Assembly: GCF_005222485.1 (NCBI RefSeq)
Contig: NZ_CP029078.1
Location: 6,945,501-7,009,500, forward strand
Direction of reading: 5' to 3'
Origin: Streptomyces griseoviridis
Lineage (GTDB): Bacteria; Actinomycetota; Actinomycetes; Streptomycetales; Streptomycetaceae
Length of the DNA stretch: 64,000 nucleotides
Shown: piece after piece, positions 30,521 through 39,222 of the stretch
Numbering within the stretch: position 1 is the stretch's first letter
How the letters are laid out: each line of letters starts with the position of its first letter
Position numbers and translations under genes: made by a program
Notes under the pieces: model-generated
The model's input: the letters and a program-made list of their open reading frames with translations, nothing else
What the model was told of the DNA's origin: nothing
Databases searched by the model: none

Positions 30521-31932
30521 GAACACGACGTGTGTACGCCGTTCTGCTCGCCCTGGTCTGTGCCCTCGCCGGCGCCCTGGTGACCGCGTCACCCGCCCAG
30601 GCCGCCACCCAGACCATCGCCAACGGCGTCCAGTTCAAGGACACTTCGGGCAACCCGCTGCACGCGCACGGCGGCGGGGTCGTCAAGGTCGGCTCCTACT
30701 ACTACTGGTTCGGCGAGGACCGCAACGCCGACAACACGTTCCGCTCCGTCGACGCCTACCGTTCCACCGACCTGAAGAACTGGGAGTTCAGGAACCGCGT
30801 CCTGACCCAGTCCAGCGCCTCCGAGCTGGCCACCGCCTACATCGAGCGCCCCAAGGTCATGTACAACGCCGCCACCGGCAAGTACGTGATGTGGATGCAC
30901 AAGGAGAACGGCACCGACTACGGTGAGGCCCGCGCGGCGGTCGCCGTCTCCGACACGGTGGACGGGACGTACAGCTACCGGGGCAGCTTCCGGCCGCTCG
31001 GCTCCTACATGTCCCGGGACATCACCACGTTCGTCGACGACGACGGCACCGGTTACATGGTGTCGGCCGCCAATGAGAACTACGACCTGCACATCTACCG
31101 TCTCACCGCCGACTACACCGGCATCGTGAGCCGGGTCGCCAACCCGTGGCCGGGCGGGCACCGGGAGGCACCGGCGCTGTTCAAGCGGGGCGGTGTCTAC
31201 TTCATGCTGACGTCGGGCGCGACCGGCTGGAGCGCCAACCAGCAGCAGTACGCCACCGCGAGTTCACCGGCGGGGCCCTGGACCGCGATGACCAACGTCG
31301 GTGACTCCACGGCCTTCAACTCGCAGACCGCGTACGTGCTGCCGGTGCAGGGCACCTCGGGCACCGCGTACCTCTACCTGGGGGACCGCTGGGGCAACTC
31401 CTTCGGCGGCACGGTCAACGACTCGCGCTATGTGTGGCTGCCGCTGACCTTCCCGACCTCCACGTCGCTGTCGATGTCCTGGTCCCCACAGCTCGGCGTG
31501 GACACCGCGGCGGGGTCCGTCACGTCGACCGCGGCGACCTACAACACCCTGATCGGGCGCGCCAGTTCCAAGTGCGCGGACGTGCCCGACCAGTCGCTGT
31601 GGGCGGGGGCCGCCATCAGCCAGTACACCTGCAACGGCGGCGCCAACCAGAAGTGGTGGTTCAAGGACCTTGGCACCGGCTACTACCAACTGGTGAGCCG
31701 GGGAAGCTCGCTGTGCCTCCAGGAGAACGCGGCGAACGTCAGCCAGGAGGACTGCGGCAGCGCCACCACCCAGCAGTGGAGCCTGACCACGTCGGGCGGC
31801 TACGTCCTGGTGAAGGCCCGCGCCAGCGGCGAGTGCCTCGACGTGTCCGGCGCGTCCACCGCCAACTCCGCCGCGATCATCACGTACACCTGCAACGGAG
31901 CGACCAACCAGCAGTGGACGCGCGGCACCTGA
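30517..31932 (+). CDS. secreted GH43 (exo-beta-1,3-galactanase-like) with C-terminal ricin/CBM13 domain
   Basis: A 471-aa protein with a Sec signal (MRTRRVYAVLLALVCALAGA, cleavage near SPAQAA). The catalytic domain begins DTSGNPLHAHGGGVVKVGSY then YYWFGED, the typical opening of the GH43 galactanase subfamily, and runs to about residue 330. Residues about 340-471 form a ricin-type beta-trefoil with QKWWF, QQWSL and QQWTR repeats and paired cysteines, a galactose-binding CBM13. It suits attack on arabinogalactan side chains. The start overlaps the preceding stop. Confidence 0.9.
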   Translation: MRTRRVYAVLLALVCALAGALVTASPAQAATQTIANGVQFKDTSGNPLHAHGGGVVKVGSYYYWFGEDRNADNTFRSVDAYRSTDLKNWEFRNRVLTQSSASELATAYIERPKVMYNAATGKYVMWMHKENGTDYGEARAAVAVSDTVDGTYSYRGSFRPLGSYMSRDITTFVDDDGTGYMVSAANENYDLHIYRLTADYTGIVSRVANPWPGGHREAPALFKRGGVYFMLTSGATGWSANQQQYATASSPAGPWTAMTNVGDSTAFNSQTAYVLPVQGTSGTAYLYLGDRWGNSFGGTVNDSRYVWLPLTFPTSTSLSMSWSPQLGVDTAAGSVTSTAATYNTLIGRASSKCADVPDQSLWAGAAISQYTCNGGANQKWWFKDLGTGYYQLVSRGSSLCLQENAANVSQEDCGSATTQQWSLTTSGGYVLVKARASGECLDVSGASTANSAAIITYTCNGATNQQWTRGT

Positions 31933-31934
31933 CG

Positions 31935-33614
31935 TCAGATCAGCAGGTCGATCGCGTCGATCGCCGTGCCCGCGCTGAGGAACGACGTCGTGCCCGAGCC
32001 GCTCGCCACATAGATCTTCAGCGTGTTGTAGGCGCCGGTGTCCGTCAGCCAGGCGGACGCCGGAACGCTGTAGGTGAACGTGTAGTTGTTGCCCCGGTAG
32101 GAGCCCACGGTCAGCGACCGGGTGCTCGGCTGGGTGGGCGGGGAGGGGACGGCCGAGGTCCAGGTGTCGTTGACGGTGATCTGCGGGCGGCCGTTGGCGT
32201 AGGCCGTCGTCACCCCGATCCGCAGGGTGTGGGCGGCCGCCGCCTGGGCCGCCGTCAGCTTGAAGTAGACGATGATCCCGCTGTTGACGTCCTTCCACAG
32301 GTAGCAGGGGAACGCCGAGGTCTCGGTGCCGCTGCCGACGACGACGTTCCCCGTCCAGGAGGCGGCCCGGACGTCGGACGGATGCGCGTACGTCATCAGC
32401 TCGGCGTTCTTGAAGCCGCCGGGGGTGCCGTCCCAGGAGCCGATCCGCCAGATCGCGCTCGCGTTGCCCGGGTCGTTCGAGGTGGGGACGGCGATGCTGT
32501 TGAGGGTCGTCGTGCCGCCCGCCGTGACCGCCACCGAGGTGGTGTACACGGCGAGTTCGCCCTTGAAGACGGTGAGCGTGTAGGTGCCGGGCAGTACGCC
32601 GGTGACGGAGAAGTAGCCGTCCGAGGCGCGGGCCGAACCCCAGTACTGGGCGGCCGAGTTGGCGAGCCCGACGGTGTACGGGAACGCCGGGTCGCGGCCG
32701 GTGATCCCGACGCCCGCGACCCGGCCCCGACCGCTCGCGGCGACGTACCCGGAGATGCCGAGCCCGTCGGCCCAGGGCGTGGTGAGGTTGGCGGGGTAGA
32801 GCGCGGAGGACGGCGCCCCGCCGTCGGTGAAGGCGATGACGTACGGGCCCTGGAGGCCGAAGCGCTGGGCCTCCGTCTGGTTCTCGCCGTAGTAGAGGAT
32901 CTCGTACAGGCCACCGCCGTCGGCGCTCTGGTGGCGCAGCAGCGAGCGGTAGAACGGGCCGCCCGACGCCTTCTCGTGGTTGGAGCGCACGACGTAGAGG
33001 CCGACGCCGCCGGTGCTCCAGCCGATGTAGTCGTAGTCGGTGACGCGCAGCCTGGAGAAGTGCTTGGAGCGGGTCTGGCCGTCGGACTTCCTGAAGACGT
33101 CGGAGGCTTCGACGGTGGTGGGCGCGTAGGTGTAGGAGTCGGGCTCGTCGTTGGCGAACAGGCCCGCCTTGACGCGCACGATGTAGCGGGTGGCGCTGAC
33201 CGAGGTGTCGGCCTTGTTGGTCCACAGGTAGACGTTGTTCTCGCCGCTGCGGGCCGCGTAGTAGTGCTTGAGCGTGCCGTACGTGACGGAGACGAGGATG
33301 GTGCTCCCGGTCTGACTTATCGTCACCGTCGAGGCGCCCAGGCCCGATTCGATGTGCGAGTTCATGCCGCCGTAGCCCTGGTACTCGGTGCCCTTGTAGA
33401 CCAGTGAGGTCAGGTCGCCGTTGGACTTGCTGACCCTGAAGACGAGGCTCGCTCCGGTGTCGACGACGTAGTGGGAGCCGTCGTCGCTCCAGCCGAAGGC
33501 CGCGGCGGACGCCGGGCGGGCGAGCGGTCCGGCGAGGACCGCGCTGCCGGCCGCCGCCGCGCCGCCGACGACGAAGGTGCGGCGTCCCACCGCGTGCTGC
33601 ACGGGTTCGGACAT
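31935..33614 (-). CDS. secreted PL4-type rhamnogalacturonan lyase
   Basis: A 559-aa enzyme that cleaves the rhamnose-galacturonate backbone of pectin RG-I by beta-elimination. Tat signal GRRTFVVGGAAAAGSAVLAG. The N-terminal RhgB-like domain shows FGWSDDGSHYVVDTGASLVF, NSHIESGLGASTVT and LKHYYAARSGENNVY. The middle FnIII-like domain (about residues 325-395, PGTYTLTVFKGELAVY) and the C-terminal CBM-like domain (IWRIGSWDGTPGGFKNAE onward) complete the three-domain PL4 plan. AAGGAGG precedes the ATG at 33614. It is divergent from the CE12 esterase and shares its control region. The frame is open far upstream only as a shadow of the genes there. Confidence 0.92.
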   Translation of the reverse strand: MSEPVQHAVGRRTFVVGGAAAAGSAVLAGPLARPASAAAFGWSDDGSHYVVDTGASLVFRVSKSNGDLTSLVYKGTEYQGYGGMNSHIESGLGASTVTISQTGSTILVSVTYGTLKHYYAARSGENNVYLWTNKADTSVSATRYIVRVKAGLFANDEPDSYTYAPTTVEASDVFRKSDGQTRSKHFSRLRVTDYDYIGWSTGGVGLYVVRSNHEKASGGPFYRSLLRHQSADGGGLYEILYYGENQTEAQRFGLQGPYVIAFTDGGAPSSALYPANLTTPWADGLGISGYVAASGRGRVAGVGITGRDPAFPYTVGLANSAAQYWGSARASDGYFSVTGVLPGTYTLTVFKGELAVYTTSVAVTAGGTTTLNSIAVPTSNDPGNASAIWRIGSWDGTPGGFKNAELMTYAHPSDVRAASWTGNVVVGSGTETSAFPCYLWKDVNSGIIVYFKLTAAQAAAAHTLRIGVTTAYANGRPQITVNDTWTSAVPSPPTQPSTRSLTVGSYRGNNYTFTYSVPASAWLTDTGAYNTLKIYVASGSGTTSFLSAGTAIDAIDLLI

Positions 33615-33675
33615 GAGGGTGCCTCCTTCGGGAGGTAGGGGGGTGCGGGTGCTGTGAGAGTGACAGTTGAATCGA

Positions 33676-33695
33676 TTTCGCGAAAGGGCTTTCGC
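33676..33695. promoter_or_regulatory. overlapping inverted repeats in the PL4/CE12 divergent promoter
   Basis: TTTCGCGAAA (33676-33685) overlaps GCGAAAGGGCTTTCGC (33680-33695), so the GCGAAA arm is shared by two alternative palindromes. The site lies 62-81 bases from the lyase start and about 110 from the esterase start, suitable for a common regulator. Confidence 0.5.
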
Positions 33696-33737
33696 AGGCT
33701 GGAGGTTGGCAGTTTGGGGAAAACGGTCCAGGGGGTA

Positions 33738-33750
33738 GAAAGCGCTTGTT
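33738..33750. promoter_or_regulatory. LacI-type operator upstream of the CE12 gene
   Basis: GAAAGCGCTTGTT with the complete AAGCGCTT core at 33740-33747, 54 bases upstream of the esterase start. Its flanks differ from the GGTAAGCGCTT sites, so it may belong to a paralogous repressor. Confidence 0.55.
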
Positions 33751-33803
33751 CTCGGGGGTACGGTCCCTCCGCCAGGCCCTGCCGACCTGTTCGAGGAGCC
33801 GTA

Positions 33804-34865
33804 ATGAGACGTTTCAATCTCGCCGTTCTCGCGGCGCTGACCCTGAGCGCCGGACTGACCGCGGCGCCGGCCCAGGCCCAACCGGGCCACCACACGCCCG
33901 CCGGTGCCCGCCACGCGCTCGGCATCGACCACTGCGCCGCCGGCGTCTGCCACTTCGACGTCCCGCCCGGCACCTACGACGTCCGGGTGCTGCTCGGCGG
34001 CGACGACGCGTCCAGCACCGCCGTCACCGGCGAGACCAGGCGCTCGCTGCTGCCCGAGACACCCGCGGCCCCCGGCGAGCGGATCGCGCGGAGCTTCACC
34101 GTCGACGTCCGCACCCCCGAGGGCGAACCCACGGGCCCCGACGGCAGCCCCGGCCTCGACCTGGTCCTCGGCGGCGCCGCCCCCGCCCTCGCGGACATCC
34201 GCGTGACCCCCGCGAGGCACGCCCGGCAGATCTTCCTCGTCGGCGACTCCACCGTCTGCGACCAGCCGGGCGCCCCCTACTCCGGCTGGGGCCAGCAGCT
34301 GCCCCAGTACCTGCGCGCGGGCGTCTCCGTCGCCAACTACGCGGATTCCGGGGAGAGTACGGTCTCCTATCTGGGGAACCCGCAACTGTGGGGCACAGTG
34401 AGGCCGTTGATCCGCCCCGGCGACCTCGTCCTGATCCAGCTCGCCCACAACGACAAGACCACCGACGAGCCGACCTACCGCACGAACCTGGAATCGCTGG
34501 TCGACGGCGTCCGCGCCCAGGGTGGCCGACCGGTGCTGGTGACACCCATCGTGCGCCGCTGGTTCAATGCCGACGGCACTCTGGACAACGACACCGCGCT
34601 GCTCGTCAACGGGCTCGGTGTGAACCATCCTGCCGTCATCCGCTCCGTGGCGGCCGAGAGGGGCGTACCGTTGATCGACCTCACCGCGAGGACCAAGGCG
34701 CTGGTGGAGTCGCTGGGCGTGGAAGCCTCCAAGTCGATCTATCTGTACAACGAGAACAAGGACAACACCCACACCTCCGTGCACGGCGCGACCGTGTACG
34801 CGGGCCTGGTCAGGGACGAGTTGATCGCCCTGCGGCTGGTGCCCGCGGCCCTGGTGCGGGTGTGA
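33804..34865 (+). CDS. secreted rhamnogalacturonan acetylesterase (CE12/SGNH hydrolase)
   Basis: A 353-aa protein with a Sec signal (NLAVLAALTLSAGLTAAPAQA). An N-terminal beta-sandwich (CHFDVPPGTYDVRVLLGGDD) precedes the SGNH hydrolase. Block I is IFLVGDSTVCD (catalytic Ser), then SGWGQQLPQYL, NYADSGEST, the QLAHNDK block (Asn) and the catalytic Asp/His in DNTHTSVHGA. It removes acetyl groups from RG-I so that the neighbouring PL4 lyase can act. The ATG at 33804 follows GAGGAG. Confidence 0.92.
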   Translation: MRRFNLAVLAALTLSAGLTAAPAQAQPGHHTPAGARHALGIDHCAAGVCHFDVPPGTYDVRVLLGGDDASSTAVTGETRRSLLPETPAAPGERIARSFTVDVRTPEGEPTGPDGSPGLDLVLGGAAPALADIRVTPARHARQIFLVGDSTVCDQPGAPYSGWGQQLPQYLRAGVSVANYADSGESTVSYLGNPQLWGTVRPLIRPGDLVLIQLAHNDKTTDEPTYRTNLESLVDGVRAQGGRPVLVTPIVRRWFNADGTLDNDTALLVNGLGVNHPAVIRSVAAERGVPLIDLTARTKALVESLGVEASKSIYLYNENKDNTHTSVHGATVYAGLVRDELIALRLVPAALVRV

Positions 34866-34938
34866 GAAGACCCTGGGGCGTCCCGACCGGAACCGGGGCG
34901 CCCCAGGCCTCGACCGGCCGCCCCGCCGGGCCGCGCGC

Positions 34939-35041
34939 CACCCCCGGCGGGCGGACCGCCGCACGACCCCGCGCGACTCCCGGCGGGACCGCCGCACCAC
35001 CTCGCACCACCCCCGGCGGGCGGACCGCCGCACGACCCCGC
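34939..35041. repeat. 34-bp direct repeat with internal hairpins between CE12 and GH154 genes
   Basis: An identical 34-base segment occurs at 34939-34972 and 35008-35041 (period 69). A shorter related copy lies between them. Each contains GGCGG-GCGGA-CCGCC, a small hairpin, so the array may also act as a terminator after the esterase gene. Confidence 0.85.
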
Positions 35042-35072
35042 ACGCGAACCAGCCGACCTGGAGAGCGAATCG

Positions 35073-36773
35073 ATGCGCCTGCCCCCGGATGACCGCGCCC
35101 GCAGCCCCTACACCGGCTGCACCAGGGCCCACTGGGAGACCGCCGCCGACACCCTGCTCGCCTCGGTCGCGCCGTACGCGACCGAGGGCGGCGCCCTCTA
35201 CGACCTGCCGGGCGAGCACACCAGCTGGTCCGGCCGGCTCTCCGACGGCCTCGAAGGGTACGCCCGCACCCTGCTGCTCGCCGCGTTCCGCCGCGACGAG
35301 ACGGTCCTCGGCCGCTACGCCGACGGCCTCGCGGCCGGTGCGGGCGGGGTCTGGCCGAAGATCGGCGACCGCGGCCAGCCGCTGGTCGAGGCCGCGTCCA
35401 TCGCCCTCGCGCTGCGGCTGACCCGCCCGCTGCTGTGGGACCGCCTCGACGACGGCGTCAGACAGCGCGCCGCCGACTGGCTGACCGCCGCCCTGACCGC
35501 CGAACCCTGGCCCTGCAACTGGGAGTTGTTCCCCGTCACGGTCGGCGGCTTCCTGAAGGAGATCGGCCATGAGCCCGAGCGGTCCGCGAAGGCGATCGAC
35601 CGCGGCCTGGCCCGCATCGAGGAGTGGTACGTCGGCGACGGCTGGTACACCGACGGCGACGGCCGCAAGTTCGACTACTACAACGGCTGGGCCATGCACC
35701 TCTACCCGGTGCTGCACGCCTGGCTCGCGGACGACGCGCCTCTCCTGGACCTCTACGGCGGCCGCCTCTCCCGCCATCTCGACGACTACGCCCGCCTGTT
35801 CGGCGCCGACGGCGCCCCCCTGCGCCAAGGCCGCTCCCTCACCTACCGGTTCGCGACGACGGCCCCGCTCTGGCTCGGCGCCCTCACCGGCCGCACCCCG
35901 CTCACGCCCGGCCGCACCCGACGGCTGGCGTCCGGCGCCCTGCGGCACTTCCTCGACCACGGCGCCGTCGACGGGAACGGGCTGCTGACCCTCGGCTGGC
36001 ACGGCCCCGACGAGTCGCTCCTGCAAGGCTATTCGGGCCCCGCCTCCCCGTACTGGGCGAGCAAGGGCTTCCTCGGCCTGCTGCTGCCCGAGGACCACCC
36101 GGTCTGGACGGCGGCCGAGGAGCCGTCGCCCGTCGAGGAAGGCGACGCGCTCACCGCCGTCCAAGCACCCAACTGGCTGCTCCAGGCGACGCGTTCGGAC
36201 GGCCTGGTACGTCTGCACAACCACGGCAGCGAGGACGTCCGCTACGACCCGTACTACACCCGCCTCGCCTACTCGACGCGCACCGCGCCGTCCGCCGACC
36301 CGGTCGCCGACAACAGCGTGCTGCTCGACGGCGATCCGGCCCGCACCGGCATCGTCCCGCTGGGCGTCGGCGACGGCTGGGCCGCGTCCCGGCACACGGC
36401 GGCCGGGGACGCCCGGGTGACGAGCGTGGTGCTGGCGCGCGGGGCCGTGGAGGTGCGCGCGCACCGGGTGACGGGCGGGGCGCCCGGCGCGTCCGTGCGG
36501 GTCACGGGCTGGGCGGCCGGGGAGGACGCGCGCGCCGAGATCCTGCCCGCCGTCGGTCTCTCCGACGAGCTGACCGGGGAGCTGACGGCGGACGGCGCCG
36601 GCCTGTTCGTCGCGCTCGTGCGGCTGACGGCCGACCCCGACCCGGTCCCGCTGCCGGACACGGTGCGGGTGCGGACCGACGGCGGCGACGGCGCCGAGGG
36701 CCTGACGGTGGCCTGGAGCGCGGGACCCGAGGTGCGGGTCCGGTTCGGCGCCGGGGACGTCGAGGTGTCCTGA
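35073..36773 (+). CDS. DUF2264 / GH154-type glycosidase-like protein
   Basis: A 566-aa protein without a signal peptide. The N-terminal (alpha/alpha) barrel of DUF2264 is seen as GCTRAHWETAADTLLASVAP, GLEGYARTLLLAAF, NWELFPVTVGGFLKEIG, IEEWYVGDGWYTDGDGRKFD then YYNGWAMHLYP, and TLGWHGPDESLLQGYSGPAS with PYWASKGFLGLLLP. The C-terminal part is beta-rich. Members have been linked to uronic-acid-containing oligosaccharides (GH154), which would suit the unsaturated products of the PL4 lyase. GGAGAG precedes the ATG by seven bases. The exact activity is inferred. Confidence 0.85.
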   Translation: MRLPPDDRARSPYTGCTRAHWETAADTLLASVAPYATEGGALYDLPGEHTSWSGRLSDGLEGYARTLLLAAFRRDETVLGRYADGLAAGAGGVWPKIGDRGQPLVEAASIALALRLTRPLLWDRLDDGVRQRAADWLTAALTAEPWPCNWELFPVTVGGFLKEIGHEPERSAKAIDRGLARIEEWYVGDGWYTDGDGRKFDYYNGWAMHLYPVLHAWLADDAPLLDLYGGRLSRHLDDYARLFGADGAPLRQGRSLTYRFATTAPLWLGALTGRTPLTPGRTRRLASGALRHFLDHGAVDGNGLLTLGWHGPDESLLQGYSGPASPYWASKGFLGLLLPEDHPVWTAAEEPSPVEEGDALTAVQAPNWLLQATRSDGLVRLHNHGSEDVRYDPYYTRLAYSTRTAPSADPVADNSVLLDGDPARTGIVPLGVGDGWAASRHTAAGDARVTSVVLARGAVEVRAHRVTGGAPGASVRVTGWAAGEDARAEILPAVGLSDELTGELTADGAGLFVALVRLTADPDPVPLPDTVRVRTDGGDGAEGLTVAWSAGPEVRVRFGAGDVEVS

Positions 36774-36915
36774 GCCCCTCGCACCGAACCGGACGCGTCC
36801 CGCGGCCACCCGGGCGGCCCGCGCCCGGCGGCGGCTCGTCGCGCCGGTCCCTGAGGCCATGTCTCCGGGTCGCCGCCGGGTGACCAGAGGTTGCCGTGCG
36901 CGCCTGACCCGCTGG

Positions 36916-37503
36916 TCAGCGGGCCGGGGCGTCCTCCTCGCGCGGCCAGTTCTCCAGCGCGAGGTGCAGGGCGGCCACCGCCTTCTCCCAGGAGCGCCCG
37001 ACCTCGCGCGGGGCGCCGAAGCCGCCGCCCGCCTCCAGCGCGCAGAAGCCGTGGAAGGTGCTGCGCAGCAGGCGGACGGCGTCGGTGAGGTCGGGTTCGG
37101 TGAGGCCGTAGCCGCGCAGCACGCCGTAGGTGATCTCGGCGGTACGGCGGAAGGCGGGTGTGTCGGCGATCAGGGACTGGTCGACGGGCAGCTGGGTGGC
37201 CGCGTACCGGCCGGGCCGCTCCAGCGCGAACTCCCGGTAGGCGTCGGCGAACGCGGCCAGCGCGTCCTGCCCCGAGCGGCCGGCCACGGCCACCGCGATC
37301 CGGTCGATCAGCTCGCCGCCCGCGAGCAGCGCGACGCGGGTCCGCAGGTCCTGGAGGTTGCGGACGTGCGTGTACAGGCTCGCGTCCCGCACCCCGCAGC
37401 GCCGGGCCAGCGCCGACACGCTCAGCTGTTCGAACCCGACCTCGTCGGCGAGGTCGGCGGCGGCCGCGACGACGCGGTCGGTGGTGAGACCGGCTCGGGG
37501 CAT
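36916..37503 (-). CDS. TetR-family transcriptional regulator
   Basis: A 195-aa repressor. HTH: FEQLSVSALARRCGVRDASL followed by YTHVRNLQDLRTRV (about residues 24-58). The ligand domain resembles the WHG/TetR_C type (GEAGGGFGAP-like ALEAGGGFGAPREVGRSWEK). A perfect 10-bp inverted repeat lies 10 bases upstream of the start, so it is probably autoregulated. No divergently transcribed target lies next to it. Confidence 0.9.
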   Translation of the reverse strand: MPRAGLTTDRVVAAAADLADEVGFEQLSVSALARRCGVRDASLYTHVRNLQDLRTRVALLAGGELIDRIAVAVAGRSGQDALAAFADAYREFALERPGRYAATQLPVDQSLIADTPAFRRTAEITYGVLRGYGLTEPDLTDAVRLLRSTFHGFCALEAGGGFGAPREVGRSWEKAVAALHLALENWPREEDAPAR

Positions 37504-37512
37504 GGACCTCTC

Positions 37513-37539
37513 CTGAAACCTACATGTCCTAGGTTTCAG
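37513..37539. promoter_or_regulatory. TetR operator
   Basis: CTGAAACCTA-CATGTCC-TAGGTTTCAG: perfect 10-bp arms separated by seven bases, immediately upstream of the tetR start at 37503. The length and symmetry are typical of operators bound by one or two TetR dimers. Confidence 0.8.
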
Positions 37540-37582
37540 CCTACGGGATCCAGGACAGGGTGGTCGGCGCGCGGAGGCCCGG

Positions 37583-38911
37583 TCAGGTGATCGGCGCGTA
37601 GAGCACGCCGAGCTTGTCTACCTCGTCACCCGCGCGGCCCGTGAAGCCGGCGATCTGCCAGCCCGCCGGGGCCGTGAACGTCCTGGTGTCGGAGGTCGCC
37701 GTGCCCGCCGACAGGGTGCGGCCCCGGTCCGTGGTGAACGCGGCCGAGAAGATCCTGGTCCTGCTGTCCTTCTGCCCCTGGGTGAGCTTGACGGAGGTGA
37801 GGTGCTCGCCGGTGGCGAGGGTCAGCGACGTCGCCGTGCCGCCGGTGCCGCCGTGGAGCGGCGTCGCACCCCCGTCGTGCGCCAGGGCGACGGCGTCCAG
37901 GCGGGCGCCGCCGCGCAGCGTGAGGGTGCGCGGGGAGGCGGTGGCCGGGAGCGTGGCGGCGTCGTTGAAGGCCGTGCCGTGCGGTCCGCCGAAGAAGTCA
38001 CTCGCCTTCAGGGCGGAGTTGACGGTGTAGGAGAAGTCGACGGTGTGCGGGAAGTGGTCGGACAGATTGCCGCCCTGCGCGTCCAGGAACGCCGCCCAGT
38101 CGTTGTTGTATCGGGTCGCGTCGAGCGAGACCAGCCTGCTGCCCCGGTAGAAGACCTTGTCGACGACCTCGCAGGTGTTGGGCGGCGCCGTCGTCGGGCA
38201 CAGCAGCGCGTCCGCGCCCTGCGCCGGCTCGGTGCCGCCCCTGACCAGCTTCACCCACGCGTCGGTGAGCCCGTTGTCGCGCACCAGGGTGCGGATGTTG
38301 TCCCCGGCCCGCGTGTACCGGGTGTTGGTGTCGCCCATCACGATCACCGCGTTGCCCGCCGAGTTGGCCTGGATGAACGCGGAGAGCTGCGTGATGTTGG
38401 CGCGGCGGGCGGCGAGCGCGTCGTCGGTGTCGTCCGCGTTCGGGTGGGCGTTGTACAGATCGACGTAGACGCCCTCGGCGAGCCGCAGCCGGGCCAGCGT
38501 GAATCCCTTCGGCGTCAGGCAGTTGGTGCCCGTGCAGGCGTTCCACCTGACCCGCTCGAAGTCGTCGAACGGATAGCTGGAGAGGGTGTTGAGGCCGTCG
38601 CCGATGGCCGCGCCGCCGCTGGTCGCGGTCCGGTAGGGGTGGTTGTCGCCCGCGTACAGCGCCGCGTGGTAGTTGAAGTCCTCCTGGACGTTCACGATGT
38701 CGTACGGCGCCAACCTGGGCGAGATCAGCGGGGTGTTGGTGGCCGGGTGGCTGGAGCTGAGCCCCTCGGGCAGCCCGGCGACGTTGTAGGTGAGGACGTC
38801 GAACGTCCCGGTGGCGGCCGGCTGCGCGGCGGTCGCGGCCGGTGCGGTGGCCGTGGTGAGTCCGGTGACGGCCAGTACCGCGGCCGCGAGGGTGCCGATC
38901 AGTCTTCTCAT
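37583..38911 (-). CDS. secreted endonuclease/exonuclease/phosphatase-family hydrolase
   Basis: A 442-aa protein with signal MRRLIGTLAAAVLAVTGLTT and cleavage near TAAQPA. The metal-dependent phosphodiesterase fold shows FDVLTYNVAGLP, the metal-binding Glu in VNVQEDFNYH, VYVDLYNAHPNADD, IVMGDTNTRYT and the final LSDHFPH. Residues about 335-442 are a beta-rich domain with paired short strands (TLTLRGGARLDAVALAHDGG, EHLTSVKLTQGQ), jacalin-like. Secreted DNase or sphingomyelinase-like activity is possible. The start at 38911 is chosen for the signal peptide. Confidence 0.87.
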   Translation of the reverse strand: MRRLIGTLAAAVLAVTGLTTATAPAATAAQPAATGTFDVLTYNVAGLPEGLSSSHPATNTPLISPRLAPYDIVNVQEDFNYHAALYAGDNHPYRTATSGGAAIGDGLNTLSSYPFDDFERVRWNACTGTNCLTPKGFTLARLRLAEGVYVDLYNAHPNADDTDDALAARRANITQLSAFIQANSAGNAVIVMGDTNTRYTRAGDNIRTLVRDNGLTDAWVKLVRGGTEPAQGADALLCPTTAPPNTCEVVDKVFYRGSRLVSLDATRYNNDWAAFLDAQGGNLSDHFPHTVDFSYTVNSALKASDFFGGPHGTAFNDAATLPATASPRTLTLRGGARLDAVALAHDGGATPLHGGTGGTATSLTLATGEHLTSVKLTQGQKDSRTRIFSAAFTTDRGRTLSAGTATSDTRTFTAPAGWQIAGFTGRAGDEVDKLGVLYAPIT

Positions 38912-39222
38912 GGCGGGGGCGACTCCGGTCAGGAGGTGGCGGAGAGGAAGGTGAACGGTGCTCAGGTTCTGCGCCAACCAGTGTGACGAACAAGGGGCGT
39001 TGAGGAAACAGTGAGGGGCGGGGCGAGACGCCGCACCGGAGTCGCCCACCGCTCACGCGCCGGTCGCGCGGCGTTCATCTCCCGCGTCGATTCTCCTCGG
39101 GCGGCGTGGTTCCACGTGGCGTGAAAACGCGCCTCCCGGACCCGTACGCGGGCAGGCAGCCGTGGGGCGACGGGCGAGCGCGGGCCGTCGGCGGCGAAGG
39201 CAGCGCGACTCCGGGAGAGTTC
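38912..39222. other. 311-bp divergent intergenic region
   Basis: Promoter region shared by the secreted hydrolase (minus) and the PHP protein (plus). Open frames through it are extensions without family similarity. I see no clear palindrome or promoter match. Confidence 0.4.

Noticed and set aside
33615..36860. Open frame continuing upstream of the PL4 lyase to a 1,641-residue product on the minus strand
   Set aside because: It is antisense to the CE12 and GH154 genes and has no family similarity; the lyase has its own ribosome-binding site and Tat signal at 33614. High-GC codon bias keeps such frames open.
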